A stretch of DNA of 64,000 nucleotides from Onchocerca volvulus. Lineage: Eukaryota > Nematoda > Chromadorea > Rhabditida > Onchocercidae. Numbering within the stretch: position 1 is the first letter of the stretch; each line of letters starts with the position of its first letter. The notes under the pieces were generated by a model, which searched no databases, was not told the DNA's origin, and saw only the letters and a program-made list of their open reading frames with translations. Positions 1 to 13,548 of this stretch are shown here, piece after piece. Both the position numbers and the translations under genes were made by a program. The stretch lies in the NCBI GenBank assembly GCA_000499405.2, contig HG738139.1:15848858-15912857 (forward strand), in the 5' to 3' direction.

Positions 1-99
1 TCCAAAACTAAATAAAATATCAATAGTTTAAGAGTTTTGTGAAAATCTTCCAATTATTTGAATTTTACAACAGAGCGAACATGAAAGTTTTCAACATAC

Positions 100-136
100 C
101 GACGATAATTGCAGGGAAGATGAGAAAAAGTATCAT
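100..136 (-). CDS. VAL/SCP gene, copy A, first exon only (partial)
   Basis: This is the first coding exon of a second venom-allergen-like gene that runs off the left edge of the window. On the minus strand it reads MILFLIFPAIIV, a hydrophobic signal-peptide start, followed by a GTATGT donor. It matches exon 1 of the complete VAL gene at 26589-26625 (MILFIIFSAIIV) in length (37 nt), splice phase and flanking DNA. The rest of the gene, including the CAP domain, lies outside the window, so I cannot say whether this copy is intact. It sits head to head with calpain-7, in the same arrangement as the second copy. The function is inferred only from the paralogue: a secreted CAP-superfamily protein. 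Confidence 0.72.
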
Positions 137-1827
137 TTTGTGGAGTTTTCCGATAGAATTTAACTGTTAGTCTCAGGAATATATTTGGTAATAACAGAAG
201 ATGTCGCTTTAGAAAATGTGTGCGACGTAAAGTATATAAAGATTTGTTGATGAAATTTCAACTCTGGCGGATTACCTTTTATACAATTTTCAAACTATGG
301 TTATTTAAAAACAAATAGAACTTTATTATTTACATATCAAAAGCTATTTAAATATTTTTCTTTTTTTTATTAATAAATATTATCTATGACAATTATATGA
401 ATGACAGCTATATAAATATTTACTTCTACTTTTTGTTTTTGGAATCGTGTTTTCATCATTTGCATTGCTTTTTCTTTTGAATTTATTTTCAGTGTTTTTA
501 CTGTTTTTTTTAATCCAAATTTAAAATTTTTGCATGTGCTAATAAGATCAAATTTCCGTGAAAATCATTTTGCAAATATTTACTAAGATTATGCCTCCAT
601 AATTTTGAAGAATATTTTTGAACACTTAACCTTATTTTCCGCACTCTTTTTTTCCCAAAATGAATCCATTCTTTTTTAATTTTTCATTTTACCGAAATAA
701 CTGTACTGAATTAGTTATCCATAAGTAATGTTCCCCATTAGTCACTTTGACTATTTTTATAGTGTTATTAAAAAATTGCAATATTTAAATCAGATTTTCA
801 ATATAACCTCCTCTTTTTTTCATCAATTCGATTATTAGCCGAATTAAAATTTTATATCAAAATATGATTTTTTGAATTTCGCATCAGATTTTTCTCTGAT
901 TAGTGTACATTAATCTATTCTGCGCAAAGCTTTGTTTTCATTTGAAGATAGGAGCCGATTTAATCATTGTAAAATTTTAATCTTGCTCAAACATTTCAAA
1001 TCTTCTTCTTTAATAGTATGCTTCGATATGTGAATTCAATAATATTTCATTCATAATTTTTACTTAATTTTATAGTACTAATTAAATTATGCCACATATA
1101 TTCATCAAAATATTAACTGAAATAATTGTATTAGTATATATATCATTTCCATTCCTCTGTTTAATTCTTGATAACCACCGAATATATCAAGGCCAATTTT
1201 ATGCATTTCAAAATATTCTATTACTTATTATATTTCAGCTCATTTTGATATTATCCGAATGTTCCAATAGGTTTAATTTTGATACGTCTGAACTGAAAAT
1301 TCATATATTTGCATAAATGCATTCAAATTTCAGATAATGTGTTTGTTAAAATGGGCAGGTTCTTTTTTTTTCTTTCTTGCAGCCATGAAAATTATAATTT
1401 TTAAAGTTATTATTATAAGTGAAAAGATTAGTTGCTAACATTTCAGGTTCATATATCTGAATGGATCGATTTTTCATAAATTTCCATATCTTCTCATTGA
1501 TAATTTTTGAAAAATATCTCCTTTGAATCAATGTTTTATCTTTTCTTAAACTTTAATTTGCAAATCATAATTCAATGATGACAAAATACATTTCGACTAT
1601 AGAATTATTCTTCTTTTGATATGCTATTTTAAATTTTTGTTTTAAATTTTGATTCTAGCAGACTTCTTTGAACATTTACAGAGAAGTATAACGAAAGGCG
1701 TCGGAAAAGGTGAAATATTTCTTTGTATTATGAAAATATCTTTTTATATGCCAACTTTTGACCCTTACTCTATAATTACCATATTGTGAATTTTGTGTTA
1801 CTTGATGAAATGGAGTAACAACTTTAC

Positions 1828-1835
1828 TATAAAAG
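1828..1835 (+). promoter_or_regulatory. TATA-like box upstream of a short ORF
   Basis: TATAAAAG followed by GGG occurs about 140 bases before the ATG at 1977. It is a good match to the eukaryotic TATA consensus, but such strings are common in this AT-rich DNA, so support is weak. Confidence 0.25.
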
Positions 1836-1976
1836 GGGTTCTTTCCTGAGGGAATTCATTCATTAATTTAGTCCTTTGCTCTGATGATATTTGATGAGCG
1901 GCGCTTTCCAAACTTCATCTAACTCTATAATTTCCACTACCTGTAATCCGCAAATAACTTCCCTACTATCAAAGGG

Positions 1977-2195
1977 ATGTTCAAACTATTGGTTGTGCTG
2001 TCGATATTCCAAAATTCATTGTGTGACGTAGCTGTGGCAAATGAAACTCATCATATTAAGAATTTCGTTATACAGCAAAATCATCTGTATCAAATTCCAA
2101 TTCTCAACTTAAAACCTTTCACGACAGAAGGTTTCAATAATTTTAAGACAAAATTACGACAAGAAATATTTAAAAATATCTTTTCGTTTTCTTAA
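1977..2195 (+). CDS. Possible small secreted peptide, 72 aa, unrecognised
   Basis: This is a single-exon ATG-to-TAA ORF. I do not recognise its product. The N-terminus (MFKLLVVLSIFQNSLCDVA) looks like a signal peptide: Lys at position 3, a hydrophobic core, then a small or polar cleavage region. The mature part would be about 50 residues, basic and polar, with no cysteine. A TATA-like box lies 140 bases upstream. The ORF lies in the part of copy A that is absent from copy B, so it is specific to this locus. No polyadenylation signal is obvious right after it. It may be chance in AT-rich DNA, or one exon of a larger gene. Confidence 0.25.
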   Translation: MFKLLVVLSIFQNSLCDVAVANETHHIKNFVIQQNHLYQIPILNLKPFTTEGFNNFKTKLRQEIFKNIFSFS

Positions 2196-2987
2196 CTTCA
2201 TTTCTTCTAAATTTAAATGAAATTTGAGAAAATTATGTTGATTTTTTACTTCTTAATTTAAATTTTTTTGGCTAAATAAATATACGGCAATGTTTATTTG
2301 GCCTGCTTAAAATTTCAAATATTTGCTCTAAAAAAAAAAAAAAAAAAATTTAGATCAGCTCATTCCGCAAGAACTATTGAAGTTCATGTGATGAAAACAA
2401 CAGGATACTCACGTGAGAAATTTCACGTCCTTGTACGGAAATCGATAAGTCACCAATGGTACTTTCATAACCTTCTTTTTTTTCTTTTCAAATTATAGCA
2501 TTATCGCTGACAGTTACAAACATTCATCTCATCTAAATTTTTTTTTAAAAATGTTAATTACTTCTCGCTATCCCTCCCAAAATCTCTCATCAGCTACGTT
2601 AATCTTTGATTCTCTGCAAAAATCATCACCTCTCACGAAGTGTAGCGATGAAATTCACATAGATTTTGAATTTTTTCTTTTTTTTTCTGGATTTTGACTC
2701 GTTTATTCGAAAGTATTCAGTTTGCACTGCTAATTTTTAACTTCTCAGTGCCAGATTTGTCATTTCAATGATTCCGTACTAGAAATCGATATTTCAAATG
2801 AACTGTTTATTGAAAAAAAAATTTAGAATTATTATGGTATCGGAAGAAACATGATTTTGTTCGTGGAGAATAAACATTATTTGACGTAATATTTTTATTT
2901 TAAATTACTTGAAATCTACAGTAATTTCATTTCAGTAACAAATGCTGATACTAAAAAAATGTGCTATCATTTCCTTTTTTAAATAAA

Positions 2988-5900
2988 ATGGACGACGTAA
3001 CTTATTCGGCTCAGAAGGCTATTGCATATGATAAGGCATGTCGATGGGATGCTGCTATTTACTTTTACATTGTTGGTTATTTTTTTATTTGCTTCAAGTA
3101 AACAAATAATTACATTCTTTATAAATAAATGAGGAACATAATTAATAATTAAAATAAATAGTTATTAATAAGTGATTAGGTGAATACGAACAAATAAATG
3201 ATAAGTTAAATAAATCTCTACTGGTCGATTAAGAGAATGGTAGGAATAACTTTGTTGTGCATAAGCTAGCTTTGACTGATCAGTAATTAGACCAAATGAT
3301 AGGAAGTAAGAATATGATTAAGGTAGTCTAAATTAAGACTTAATTTAGCTAAGAAGTGGTCTTTTATCATACTAACGAATAAGATAAGAAAAATAAGTGA
3401 ATAATGTGGATGGAGAAATAGATAAGTCAGTTTTTAAGTTTATGTTATATTAAAAAAATTAATGTTCAGTTTGTTGAATTAGTTTGAAAAACAGACAAGG
3501 AAAATAATCTCTCCGTCAATTTAGGTTTCACTTTTTTTTCAATTAATTTGTGAATTTTCTCAAATTTAATCCACTATTTGTTCTTTTTGAAAATTTTATT
3601 ACATTAAATTGGTCATCTACGTATTTTTATATATTTTTTTTATTATTTCATTTTTCACGTGAAACATATGATTATTCTATATATTTTGCAATTATAAATC
3701 AGGATGCTGCTGATTCAATTCTGGAACTGATACGACAAGAAAAGATTCCATCATCATACAAAGAAAAAGCAGAAGAATACGTGAAACGTGCTGAAGCAAT
3801 CCGATTACAAAGTACAATGATTTTTCTTTTCTTTTTATTTATCTATATAATTATTTACATTAGTTATGATTGAACAATTTTAAATCTTTTAAACAGTTAT
3901 TCATAATTTTCAGTTTTTTATGTAGATTTTACTTTAACCTGCCAGAATAAATGATATATTAAATATTTTCATTTGTTTTGATTTTCAACTTTTTTTATAC
4001 GTCCTAACTATAATTTATTGAAATAAAAATTAAATTCATTAGGTGCATCGAAAGCGTCATCAACCATTATCAAAAGCCAACAACAGCTTAATCTTGAACG
4101 AGCCGAATTTTTATTATACCAAGCATTGGATCAAGATGAAGCGGGAAATATTGATGAAGCTATTATGTTGTATTCTCAAGCCATTGAACTTTGCATCGAT
4201 ACCTCGGTTCGTTTAGCTTATCTACATTAATGATTGGTTTTTGACATCATGGATATTGGAAAAAATATTGGCGAGTCCATTAACCATTTAAATTGGTTTT
4301 CTAATTTGAGAGTACATCCTGTAATGCTGTAATAGCTCAAAAATTGCGTCAATTGGCTAAGAAAGCTTTGGATCGAGCAGAAGTTTTGAAAGCTCAAGAA
4401 AGGAAAAGTCCTAGCTTGGAATTACCTGAACCTCCTGTGAATGGTATGTTTCTTTCATATTACCGTTATTTTTACTCAAATAGTTATTATTATTCTTTTT
4501 TGCTCTATGTATGCAAAATTTTCCAAACTATTCTTTTCGTCCCTAAAAGTGAAAGATTTTGCCAAACAGATGAAATTTGGTTACTGCAACTTATCTAATT
4601 TTTAAACGTGATATTTATTCTGTTAATATTATCGAAGGACAAACTTCCATCACTTAATTCGTGAAAAAATTATCTGTTTATTTGCTGCAATAGATTATAT
4701 ACGATATTTGCAGAAATATCTAATTTGAATATAAACACGGACTTCGAGCAACCGACCGCTAGTCCTAACAGTAGTAAAAAAACGTTGAGGATTAAACAGA
4801 AAGCTGGAGTGAGTGACGATGATCGCCTTACTAAATCTGAATTAGCAGTATTGGCAATAACATCAAACGTTAACGGAAGGCAATATGTTCCCTTTTTGGC
4901 TGTTGATCTGAAGGAACGCTTTGCTTATCCGGTACCATTTACGTAAGTTTCCAAACATAATTCTTAGTTCCAATGTAACTATAATTCAAAAAATCGCAAG
5001 ACTTACTTAAGATTAAAATTTTCGACCACTTTGATCATCGAAATTTTCAGTGACAAAAATGGTTTGTTGGCTTTATCTGATAAACAAATAAAACGACTAA
5101 AAAGTTGGATGCGTCCAGATGAGTTCATGCAATGCCCAAAAATAATTGACCGGATCGATAGTGGTACTATTAAACAGGTTACTTCTTGCTCTCTTTCAAA
5201 TCTTTTTTCCAAAAAAAAATCGTTTATTTGTATATTTGCCTATCACAGCAGTTCTTTTATTATTTATTGGATAATAACATAACTCGAATTAATTGATACA
5301 TAGTGAAAGGAGTTAGAAGTTATAGCATTCTTGATAGTTTTTTCGTGACCATTTAGAATTTGAAATAAAAAAAAATTTTTTTGAAATGCTTCAGTCAATT
5401 GTGTCCGACTGCTCTTTCGTAGCTTCATTAGCTATATCAGCTCGATATGAAAGCCGTTTCAAGAAGCCACTGGTGACAAGGTATTTATAAATCTTTCCTC
5501 GCCCTATTGTGAATGTTTTGTTATTATTTAAAACAATGCTAAGTCGCAGCAGCATCGATCATATCTATTACACATTTTCTTATTTCAATTAAATTTGTAT
5601 ACTTAGAAAAATTTGTTCATGAAACAACAATTTATCCTTTTTTCGGCAGTTTTTTTTTTAATATTTTTTTCTTTGTAATATTTCTAGAATGTAAAAAATG
5701 CAAAGCTCCAGCATTCATATTAAATTTCTAATACTATAAATCATTAAGCAATTCGACATTAATTTCTTTGTAGTATATTATATCCTCAGAATAAATCCGG
5801 CATACCCCTGTATAATCCTTGTGGGAAATATATGATCAAAATGCATTTCAATGGAGTTTGGAGGAAGGTGAGAAGAATTTCTATTGTCTTTCATGTATTT

Positions 5901-8900
5901 GTATTATATATATCCATTTTTGTATATGTATTATTTGTTCTTTTTAACCCTTGATATCTAACAATATATTAAAGTAAGCATCCTATCGATATCGTTCTAA
6001 TCCTAATTTTTGCAAGGTATACATAAAATTTAATGCTAATTTCATTTTTTTTTCAAATTATTATGCATTGTTCTCACTTTTCCGAATAATGGTAAATGTA
6101 TATGGGTATATAATCCCAGCTTTGCTAAAGATGAGGCATATAGAATGATGGAGTATTTCCTCGTGATCACGTCGAATATCATTATTCTTAGTACATTGAT
6201 AAATTCAATTATATAGAAACCGAAAAAAAAATTATCGAGAAAAAAATTTATTTATTCTTAGGATTTTGCTTTGGTTATTTTTTATTATTTGTTTTTATTA
6301 TTATTTTTCCTTTATTTATAAGATTTCGCTTTTTGGCTAAAGCTTTTCCTGTTTCATGTGTTATCCGATTTCTATGAAGAAGAAAGCAGAAGAATTTCTC
6401 AATGCTTCATCATTTCGAAATATAAATTAAGTGGTATTTTAAAAGAATGCTTTAGAATATATTTCTTTAGGTTGTGATCGATGATCGATTTCCCATTGGA
6501 GAATACGGTGATTTCCTGTGTTCATATAGTCAGCGAAAGTTTGTGATTTGATAATTTATATTTTTTTCATATTTTATTTATGAGGAGTTTGTTTTGCTCC
6601 GATTCATATCTGAATCTGGTATAGAACTTGAACTCTTTGCAGAGAAGAACTATGGGTATCATTATTGGAGAAGGCTTACATGAAGGTGATGGGTGGATAC
6701 GATTTTCCGGGTTCAAATTCGGTGAAATTTTGAAGCTAACGAGGAAGAATAAAATTCATGCTGCACAAACCTATTTTACAGAGAAAGAAAAAAAATAAGC
6801 TAAAATAGCATTTTTAGAGCATTGATATGCACGCATTAACGGGTTGGATACCTGAAAGAATAAGTATTAAAAAGGATTGGTCTAGCAGCGATGCTGATGC
6901 TGTGTTCGAAAGACTTTTCACAAGGTTTCTTTGTAACATTATTTTTTTATTTTGAAAGAAGGCATATGAAGTGAAAATGGTGATAATTATCTTTGATCAG
7001 TTGAAACTAATCAAGAAGAAAACATTAGAATCAACAAATATTAAACACAGTTTTGCATTGTGTTTGCTATTTGTAATTATGTGATCACGATTATTTTGAA
7101 AATTAACCAAGCGGAATTTAAGGGAACTTTCATTTGATGTTTAGATATCATCAGGGTCATTGCCTGATTACATTGGCAACTGGTAAAATGGATCAGTCGA
7201 CAATTGATCGAACAGGCCTGGTTGATGCGCACGCATATGCTGTATTAGATCTGAGGAAAATTCAAGTATGAAATAGTCTTCATTTCTTTTTTTTATTTCG
7301 CGTGGTAATTTTAATTTCATCATAAAATGATTATTGGGCTTTAGGGCATAAAATTGTTGATGTTGAAAAATCCTTGGACACATTTACGCTGGAAAGGACG
7401 CTATTCTGAGAAGGATAAGCTGAGTTGGACACCGCAGCTTTGCAAAGCGTTGGATTATAGTCCTTCCGATGCACAACAATTCGATGATGGTTAGTATCAA
7501 TTTTTGTGTTAAAACTTGAAGAAACTCGATGAAATTACATGTTAAATTTCAATTGAACTTTCACATTGGATTTTGATTATCTTAAATTATTTATCCAAAT
7601 GAAAATATAAAAAAAAAAAAGAAAGAAAAAAAAAACTATTATATTAAATTATTTATTCAAATGCAAATACAATTTAGGTGTATTTTGGATCGATTTTAAA
7701 TCGGTGTGTCATTTCTTCGAGGTATTCTACGTGAATTGGGATCCTTCGATATTTCCATATACCTTCGGATTACATGCGTAAGTTTTTAGAACTACTTTAT
7801 GTTCAGTAAGAAATATATAACTCGATATGAATAGATCTCATCCAAATATAAACTTTTTTCAGGATGATCTCATATATACAAATGCGAATTTCATAGCTCA
7901 TACATTTCATACAAATTTACAAATTTTTTAATAGAAATCTCATATATCGTACAATCTCATACGTCTCATACAAATTTTTTTTTTTTTTTCAGGATGTGGT
8001 CAGCAGGTGTGGGACCAGTGAAAGATTTATATAGTGTAGCGGACAATCCTCAATACACTTTGGAAGTAAATAGTAATGGTTCCACTGCCGTATGGATTTT
8101 GCTCACACGTCATATAACAGACAAAGTTGGAGTTGCTTTAGATTCGGAATGTATTTTGCTTTCGAATATGATTCAAATTGCGAAACTAATTTGATTCATG
8201 AATCATAATTTCTGCCTTTTTAGAATGATTTTGCGAACAACAAAGAATACATTACAGTAATGGTATACAAATCAGGAAAGAAAATTTATATACCATGTCA
8301 GATTTTCAGTGATATTTTTCCAATTATATTTGTCTTTGATAACAAAATGTGTAGTTCACAAAACAAGTTCGAGAAAACATCACGTTTCAGTAAACTGGAA
8401 TATCAATAAGTCCAATAATGTACTTATATCCTTGTCGACGAAAGTAATATTTCATTGAAATGGTCTGTTTTTTAATATTTCTTAAAATCTTTAGTCTTAA
8501 TGTCATGAATTTTTAGCCGATCCAAAGCCAATTATGGATGCGATACGACTGAACAGTCCTCACTATTTGTGTCAGATGATTATCTGTGAATGTGGCTTTC
8601 AAAAATATACTCTAGTTATTGCTCAAGTTCAATTTTTTAACCCATCTTTTGCATTTTTGTTAAAAATATTCAAATACTGAGCACATGGATGATGAACTTT
8701 TAAGCTTACTCATAAATTAGATTTAATTATTTAATCTAATACTTAATTTTCTTAAAAACTGTAAGTTATGTCAAAGCAGAAAAAACCTATTTTGGCATGC
8801 TTGAAGTTATTTCAATTACATAACTGCTACAAACTCTATGTATTTTAAGTAATTTACAACAATCTCAGTGGGAAAACATAAGATTATTAAAATCAGATAT

Positions 8901-9716
8901 AAAGTAGGAAAAAAATGCTACAATAAGTGATATAATAATTATGCTTCAATCGTATAATTATATGAATTCACATTTCTATTTTTATAGTATGAAAAAATGA
9001 AGACAATATATTATACATTACGAGTATATTCTACAGCTGAATTTCGCCTGCGAAAAATGAAAGTGCCTTATGTTTCAAAGAAAAAGGTAATTCCCAGTAT
9101 TTTTATTAACATTCTTATTCAGCTGTTTAAACGCCTTCTTGAAATGCCACATTTTTTAATTGTTTTTAGGAAACTGGCGAATGGAAAGGAAAAACGGCTG
9201 GTGGCTGTGGTAATGGACCAAGTCGAAGAACTTATATGTACAATTTTATTGATCTTATTTTTCTTGATGAAAACATCGATTATTATGTTGTCTTCCTTGA
9301 ACACTTATAATGATTTGTGTGCCTTTTATAGGAATAATCCAATATATGAACTGACTTTGGATGACGGTAGCGATGATAATGATATCCTTGTTGAATTGAA
9401 AGGTCCAAAACAGTACAATATCGGTTTTGAGATTAAGCAGCTTACCTCACCAAGGAATAAACCATTTGAAAGATGCAATTCAGGTGCATTCAGGTTCGAA
9501 TTTTCTTCTTTTATTTGTACTGTTTACTTTCTTTCTTCTTAATTCTATTATTTAATTCGTCGAAATTTTAGATCGGGATATACTATACTTGCTCTGGAAG
9601 CAGTACCAGCCGGTGTCTATAACATCCAACCGATGACATTCCAACAAGGTGAGGAAGGACCTTTTTTCCTGACAGTTGAAGCATCCTGTTCTTTTACAAT
9701 CAAGCGAATACAGTGA
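2988..9716 (+). CDS. capn-7: Calpain-7 (PalBH-type cysteine protease), 21 exons, 811 aa
   Basis: This is a calpain-7 cysteine protease, an ESCRT-III-associated enzyme that in animals acts in cytokinetic abscission and endosomal sorting. Exons: 2988-3071, 3703-3811, 4043-4206, 4311-4443, 4714-4942, 5051-5177, 5395-5480, 5774-5867, 6471-6538, 6643-6721, 6818-6924, 7145-7265, 7345-7489, 7678-7777, 7993-8125, 8224-8296, 8517-8626, 8988-9086, 9170-9237, 9332-9493, 9572-9716. All junctions keep frame, giving 811 aa against about 813 in human CAPN7. Two MIT domains occupy about residues 1-160. The CysPc domain follows, with catalytic Cys288 ([12 protein letters not shown]), His456 ([11 protein letters not shown]) and Asn476 ([13 protein letters not shown]). 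Two C2-like beta domains form the C-terminal third ([31 protein letters not shown]). The start is set by the family N-terminus ([17 protein letters not shown]). All key residues are present, so the gene looks functional. Confidence 0.95.
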
Positions 9717-12700
9717 ATGATTTCATGAAATTATTAGCTTCGCAAGTCTGATTAATTTCTTAGAGATTATTCTATGAATATAAATATGTAGTTTATAGGA
9801 ATGAAAGAGAATTGATTTCTACTTCATGCCAGAAAATTAATGAACATTAAAGATTTTGCGAAGTTTATAAATGGAAGACATGACTAAACTAATTTCTGCT
9901 TCTACTTGCTTCCAAAGATATAGTCTCAGTCTGTACCAGAAACATAAGATAGATATAATGGGTGGATGTGCATTATTGTTTCAAGAACGATATATTTTAA
10001 AATAATATAGAGGTACTACCGTTTTCTTTCTGATCGTTGTTAATTACATTTTAAATTTGTTCTGAAGCGAATATTTGAGACGGGTAAAATTTGAATTTAT
10101 GAAAAAGAATGAATAATCTTTTCTTTTTAGCATTCTTTTGAAATATTTTGTAAACTTTTCTATTATCACTTATAATTTATTTTTACTACCGTCTTATCAG
10201 AAGCCATAATCCGCATCTTCGTTTTCGCTTTTTGCTTTTCTTAATCTCACTTTTCTTTCAAAGATTTCAGTGATTCTTTCTGATATCATTATATTTAGAT
10301 TTAAATTTGAAGCCAGTAATTTCTAGTAAGAATTGGGACTGAATTTGAAACTAAAAGAGATAATTTTTAAGAATACTTCGTAGAGAAATGAGTAAAGCTT
10401 GCAAAAAATTCTGCATGTAATTTGCAATGCTCATTATGATGGCCATTTTCAACTATTGTTATGAGCAATTAATTAATTTTTAATTACAGAGTAGCAAATG
10501 TTGACGAAATGTATTCCTATTCTAAGCCAGGTTCTTGGAAATATTTTCGCAATATTAATTAATACATCTTCTTTTGTTTTGACTTAAATATTCATTTCCG
10601 CAAATCATGCGAATCATCATTTCCTTAATAATTTACAAGACTTAAATATTCATGAATTAGTTGCCTGAATTTTGATTATCTGGAATCATTGTAAAAGTAT
10701 AATAAAGATGGATTTCTGTAATTATTTTTAACATATCTCCGTTGAAATTTTCGGTAATTTTGAGATAGGTTAGATGGAAATTCTTCAATAGCAATTTATT
10801 AAGAATTGGAAAATCTCTCGATAACATAATGATTTCGTTCGTTATAATGGATTTATTGGCATGTTAGAATTTTTCAAAACCTACTATCGCATATACTGAT
10901 CCTCGACAACTCTTAGCTTTTGTCTCGGAATTATAGTAAATTAAATCAGTTTCGGCCCATTTATAATAGACAATTTGAGTTAACCGGCTGAATACCAGAT
11001 ATTTTTCTGGAAATAAAATTATGAGAATTTATGATCGCTATAAACAAAAGAACTAAACTTCCGAAGTTGAATATCTCCTTACTAACTCATCGGCTCCAAC
11101 GATTCTTTTGTGAAATGAAATGTGATTATATAATGGCTTTGAGGAAATCTAATTCAGACTGCAAAAGAAAAAGATTGGAAAAATGACATTCAAAACATGA
11201 TAGGAAATAAAAGATTGAAAAAAAAATTGGAAAGTTCACAAATTATTTGCAGTTGGCTAATTAACCAACTCTAGTTATGGCGATGATTGCGCTAAACTTC
11301 AGCTTGACTGATAATTATAAATGATTTAGATGAAACTAAATGAACGAACAGAAAATAAAGATAAGAAATAAATCGAATCTTTCATTTTGAAGCTTCTCTA
11401 TCTTTTTCTTTATCGTATCGAATAGAAACGCTGATGTTCCAACATTGCTATCACTGCACAAATATTACATACATCCTACATCATTTTTTAAAAGCGAATC
11501 GATGAATTTGGAATACAAATTGTGCTCACTTCACTATTGCAAAAATTGAACAATTCATGCATATTTTGTCATAAATACTACATGTGATTTATTAAATAAC
11601 TGTAATTTAATTAATTAACAGAAACAAATAATGGAAAATCCAAAGAAAAAGTCGCGCGCAAAAGCGGAAAAATTGCATAAACAATAATTAATTTATTTAT
11701 TTTTCTTTCTTTCAAAAAATTATTCTCCATGGTTAACCAACTAGTCAGGGGGAGCAATTCAAAAATTGAAATTAGATGGAATAAATTTAAAAAAAAAAAA
11801 AAAAAACTTTAGATGAAGAAGCTGAGATAAGAAATTCTAACGAATAAATTCGATGTAAATTTTCAATACAAATATTTACAACTTACTATTTAAAAGTTCC
11901 AAAAAAATGCCAAAAAATTCATGAAAAATCTAAAAAAAAAGGAGAAATGGAGAATGAAAAACGTGGATAATCGTTTAGTCGTATTTGTTTTACTAAAATA
12001 AAGCTTTGAGCTGTTTAATGAAGCTTTCAAATACTGATTGAGAAAAGAATGAATCATTAAATAAATAAAATGAATAAATGTGAAATAATTAGCTTAGATT
12101 TTACATCAATTATTTTCATATTATTTGTAAAAATAAGCTAAATTAGATTGATTAAATAAATTTACGGAAAATATGTTAAGAAGAAAAAATTCTTACCGAT
12201 TTACAAAAATAAATTCTTTCATTTTTCAAAAAATTGTAAAATTTTCTACTAATAAGAAAATTCCACTTTTTTAATTTGAATTTAAAAAAAAAAAGACGCA
12301 ACGAATTTTTCCAGTGTAAATATAGATAGCAAGATCAAAACAATTTTACCTTTTTTCATTCCTTCGCAAACAGATAAGGAAAATGCTAATTTCGCAAATA
12401 TTCGTTATTGATTTTTTTATTCAATCGCTTATTTTTTTATCCGATGCCGTTGAATCCAAATTATGTTGTCAAATTAAATTTATACTTAATCAAAACAAAT
12501 GTTCTGCTAACTTTTAGCTTTTTATTTCAAAATCAGACAAATATTGGATTGAATGATTTTTTCTATTTCGTTTTTCTTTTTTTTTTTCCCATTACTCTTA
12601 ATTTTAATCACTTTAATATTTTCCTTTTCCTTTTTTTTAACTTTATATATGTTAAACTGCAAATCGAATAAATGATTAGATAAGTGATTACAAGAATGCA

Positions 12701-13548
12701 ATCAATATTTGCAATTATTTGACAGTTATGTAACCAAGGTAACGAAATTTATTCAAACATATGGAGGAGAAAAGGCGAAAATACACACAGGTATGTATTC
12801 GCCAAGTTTAAACTTATCCTATAGTTTGCGCTATGCTTTAATTTTCTTGTATCACTCATTGTATTTTTATATTCTACGTAAAATTCATGCCTTACTGACT
12901 CAAATTTCGAAAACTTTCAAAACTATTAAACAATACTTATATTAATAAAGTTTGATTTTGATACTTTTTCTCTCTCTCTTTTTTGCTATTAAATTTAATG
13001 ATTTCAGGGAATTTTTTGATTCAGTATTTGGACTAAATTTTAAATTTCGAAATAAATTCTTTCTGTCTTTCTCATATTTTTTCTTTTTCCTCATTCCAAG
13101 TTCAATTTTCAGATTTCATCAAAATTAATGCTTTATTTTGGAAATTATAATTTACGTTGCATTTATGTTTCTTTTCTCAATTTGAATATTTGCTGTAAAA
13201 GACTTTTTCATCTGATTCGATAATTTTGATCTTTTAATTGTTCTTATTATGGTAGTTTTCCTTTAGAAATGTTTAAGATTCTATTATGGTATCATCAAGA
13301 ATTAGCTAGTCGGATTATTACTGATAACGTCTGATACTATTGATAATCTGAGATCGCAGCAATAATGGCTATCGAATTAGTTGGGATATTCTTACTTGCT
13401 AAAAAATATTTTGGATATTTTCGTATAAAAGCTATTGTAATGTTTTCGATGTTATTTAATATTCTGTTGTTAATTAAAAGTTCGAAAATCTACATTAACA
13501 TTAAAATTTCAGAAATAATTTCAACTTATCTAGCTAGAGTAAAAATCG
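9717..13548. other. Intergenic spacer, calpain-7 to WDR60
   Basis: This is 3.8 kb of AT-rich DNA between two plus-strand genes, too far apart for an ordinary nematode operon. I see no conserved coding segment. One exon-shaped piece at 12726-12790 lies between a CAG acceptor and a GTATGT donor, but it holds no convincing reading frame. A TTTCAG at 13507-13512, about 35 bases before the WDR60 ATG, could be a trans-splice acceptor. Confidence 0.5.

Larger units (their letters stand above)
137..2987. other. Intergenic region between divergent VAL copy A and calpain-7
   Basis: This is AT-rich spacer between two divergent genes. The part up to about 1065 is shared with copy B of the duplication; the part from about 1066 is not. 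It includes a TATA-like box at 1828-1835 followed by a short ORF (1977-2195), listed separately. A TTTCAG at 2930-2935, about 50 bases before the calpain-7 ATG, could be a spliced-leader acceptor. Poly-A runs near 2330-2348 and other short ORFs look like noise. Confidence 0.5.
1..6110. repeat. Segmental duplication, copy A (VAL exon 1 to calpain-7 exon 8)
   Basis: Positions 1 to about 1065 and about 3568 to 6110 align in the same order and orientation with about 26497-28217 and 28218-30826. By eye the outer arms match at roughly 80-85 percent, with indels. The block from about 3709 to 5925 is nearly identical. Copy A holds about 2.5 kb (roughly 1066-3567) that is absent from copy B, including calpain-7 exon 1. 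It lacks about 0.67 kb that copy B carries at 27083-27749. Past about 6110 copy A continues into the rest of calpain-7, while copy B runs into Helitron-like DNA. Confidence 0.9.

Noticed and set aside
2298..2498. 66-codon ORF after a poly-A run, with a protein-like middle section
   Set aside because: It crosses a poly-A run, has no ATG context or splice support, and no family match; it lies in the copy A-only block.
9119..9304. 61-codon minus-strand ORF
   Set aside because: It is a shadow of calpain-7 exon 19 and its introns.
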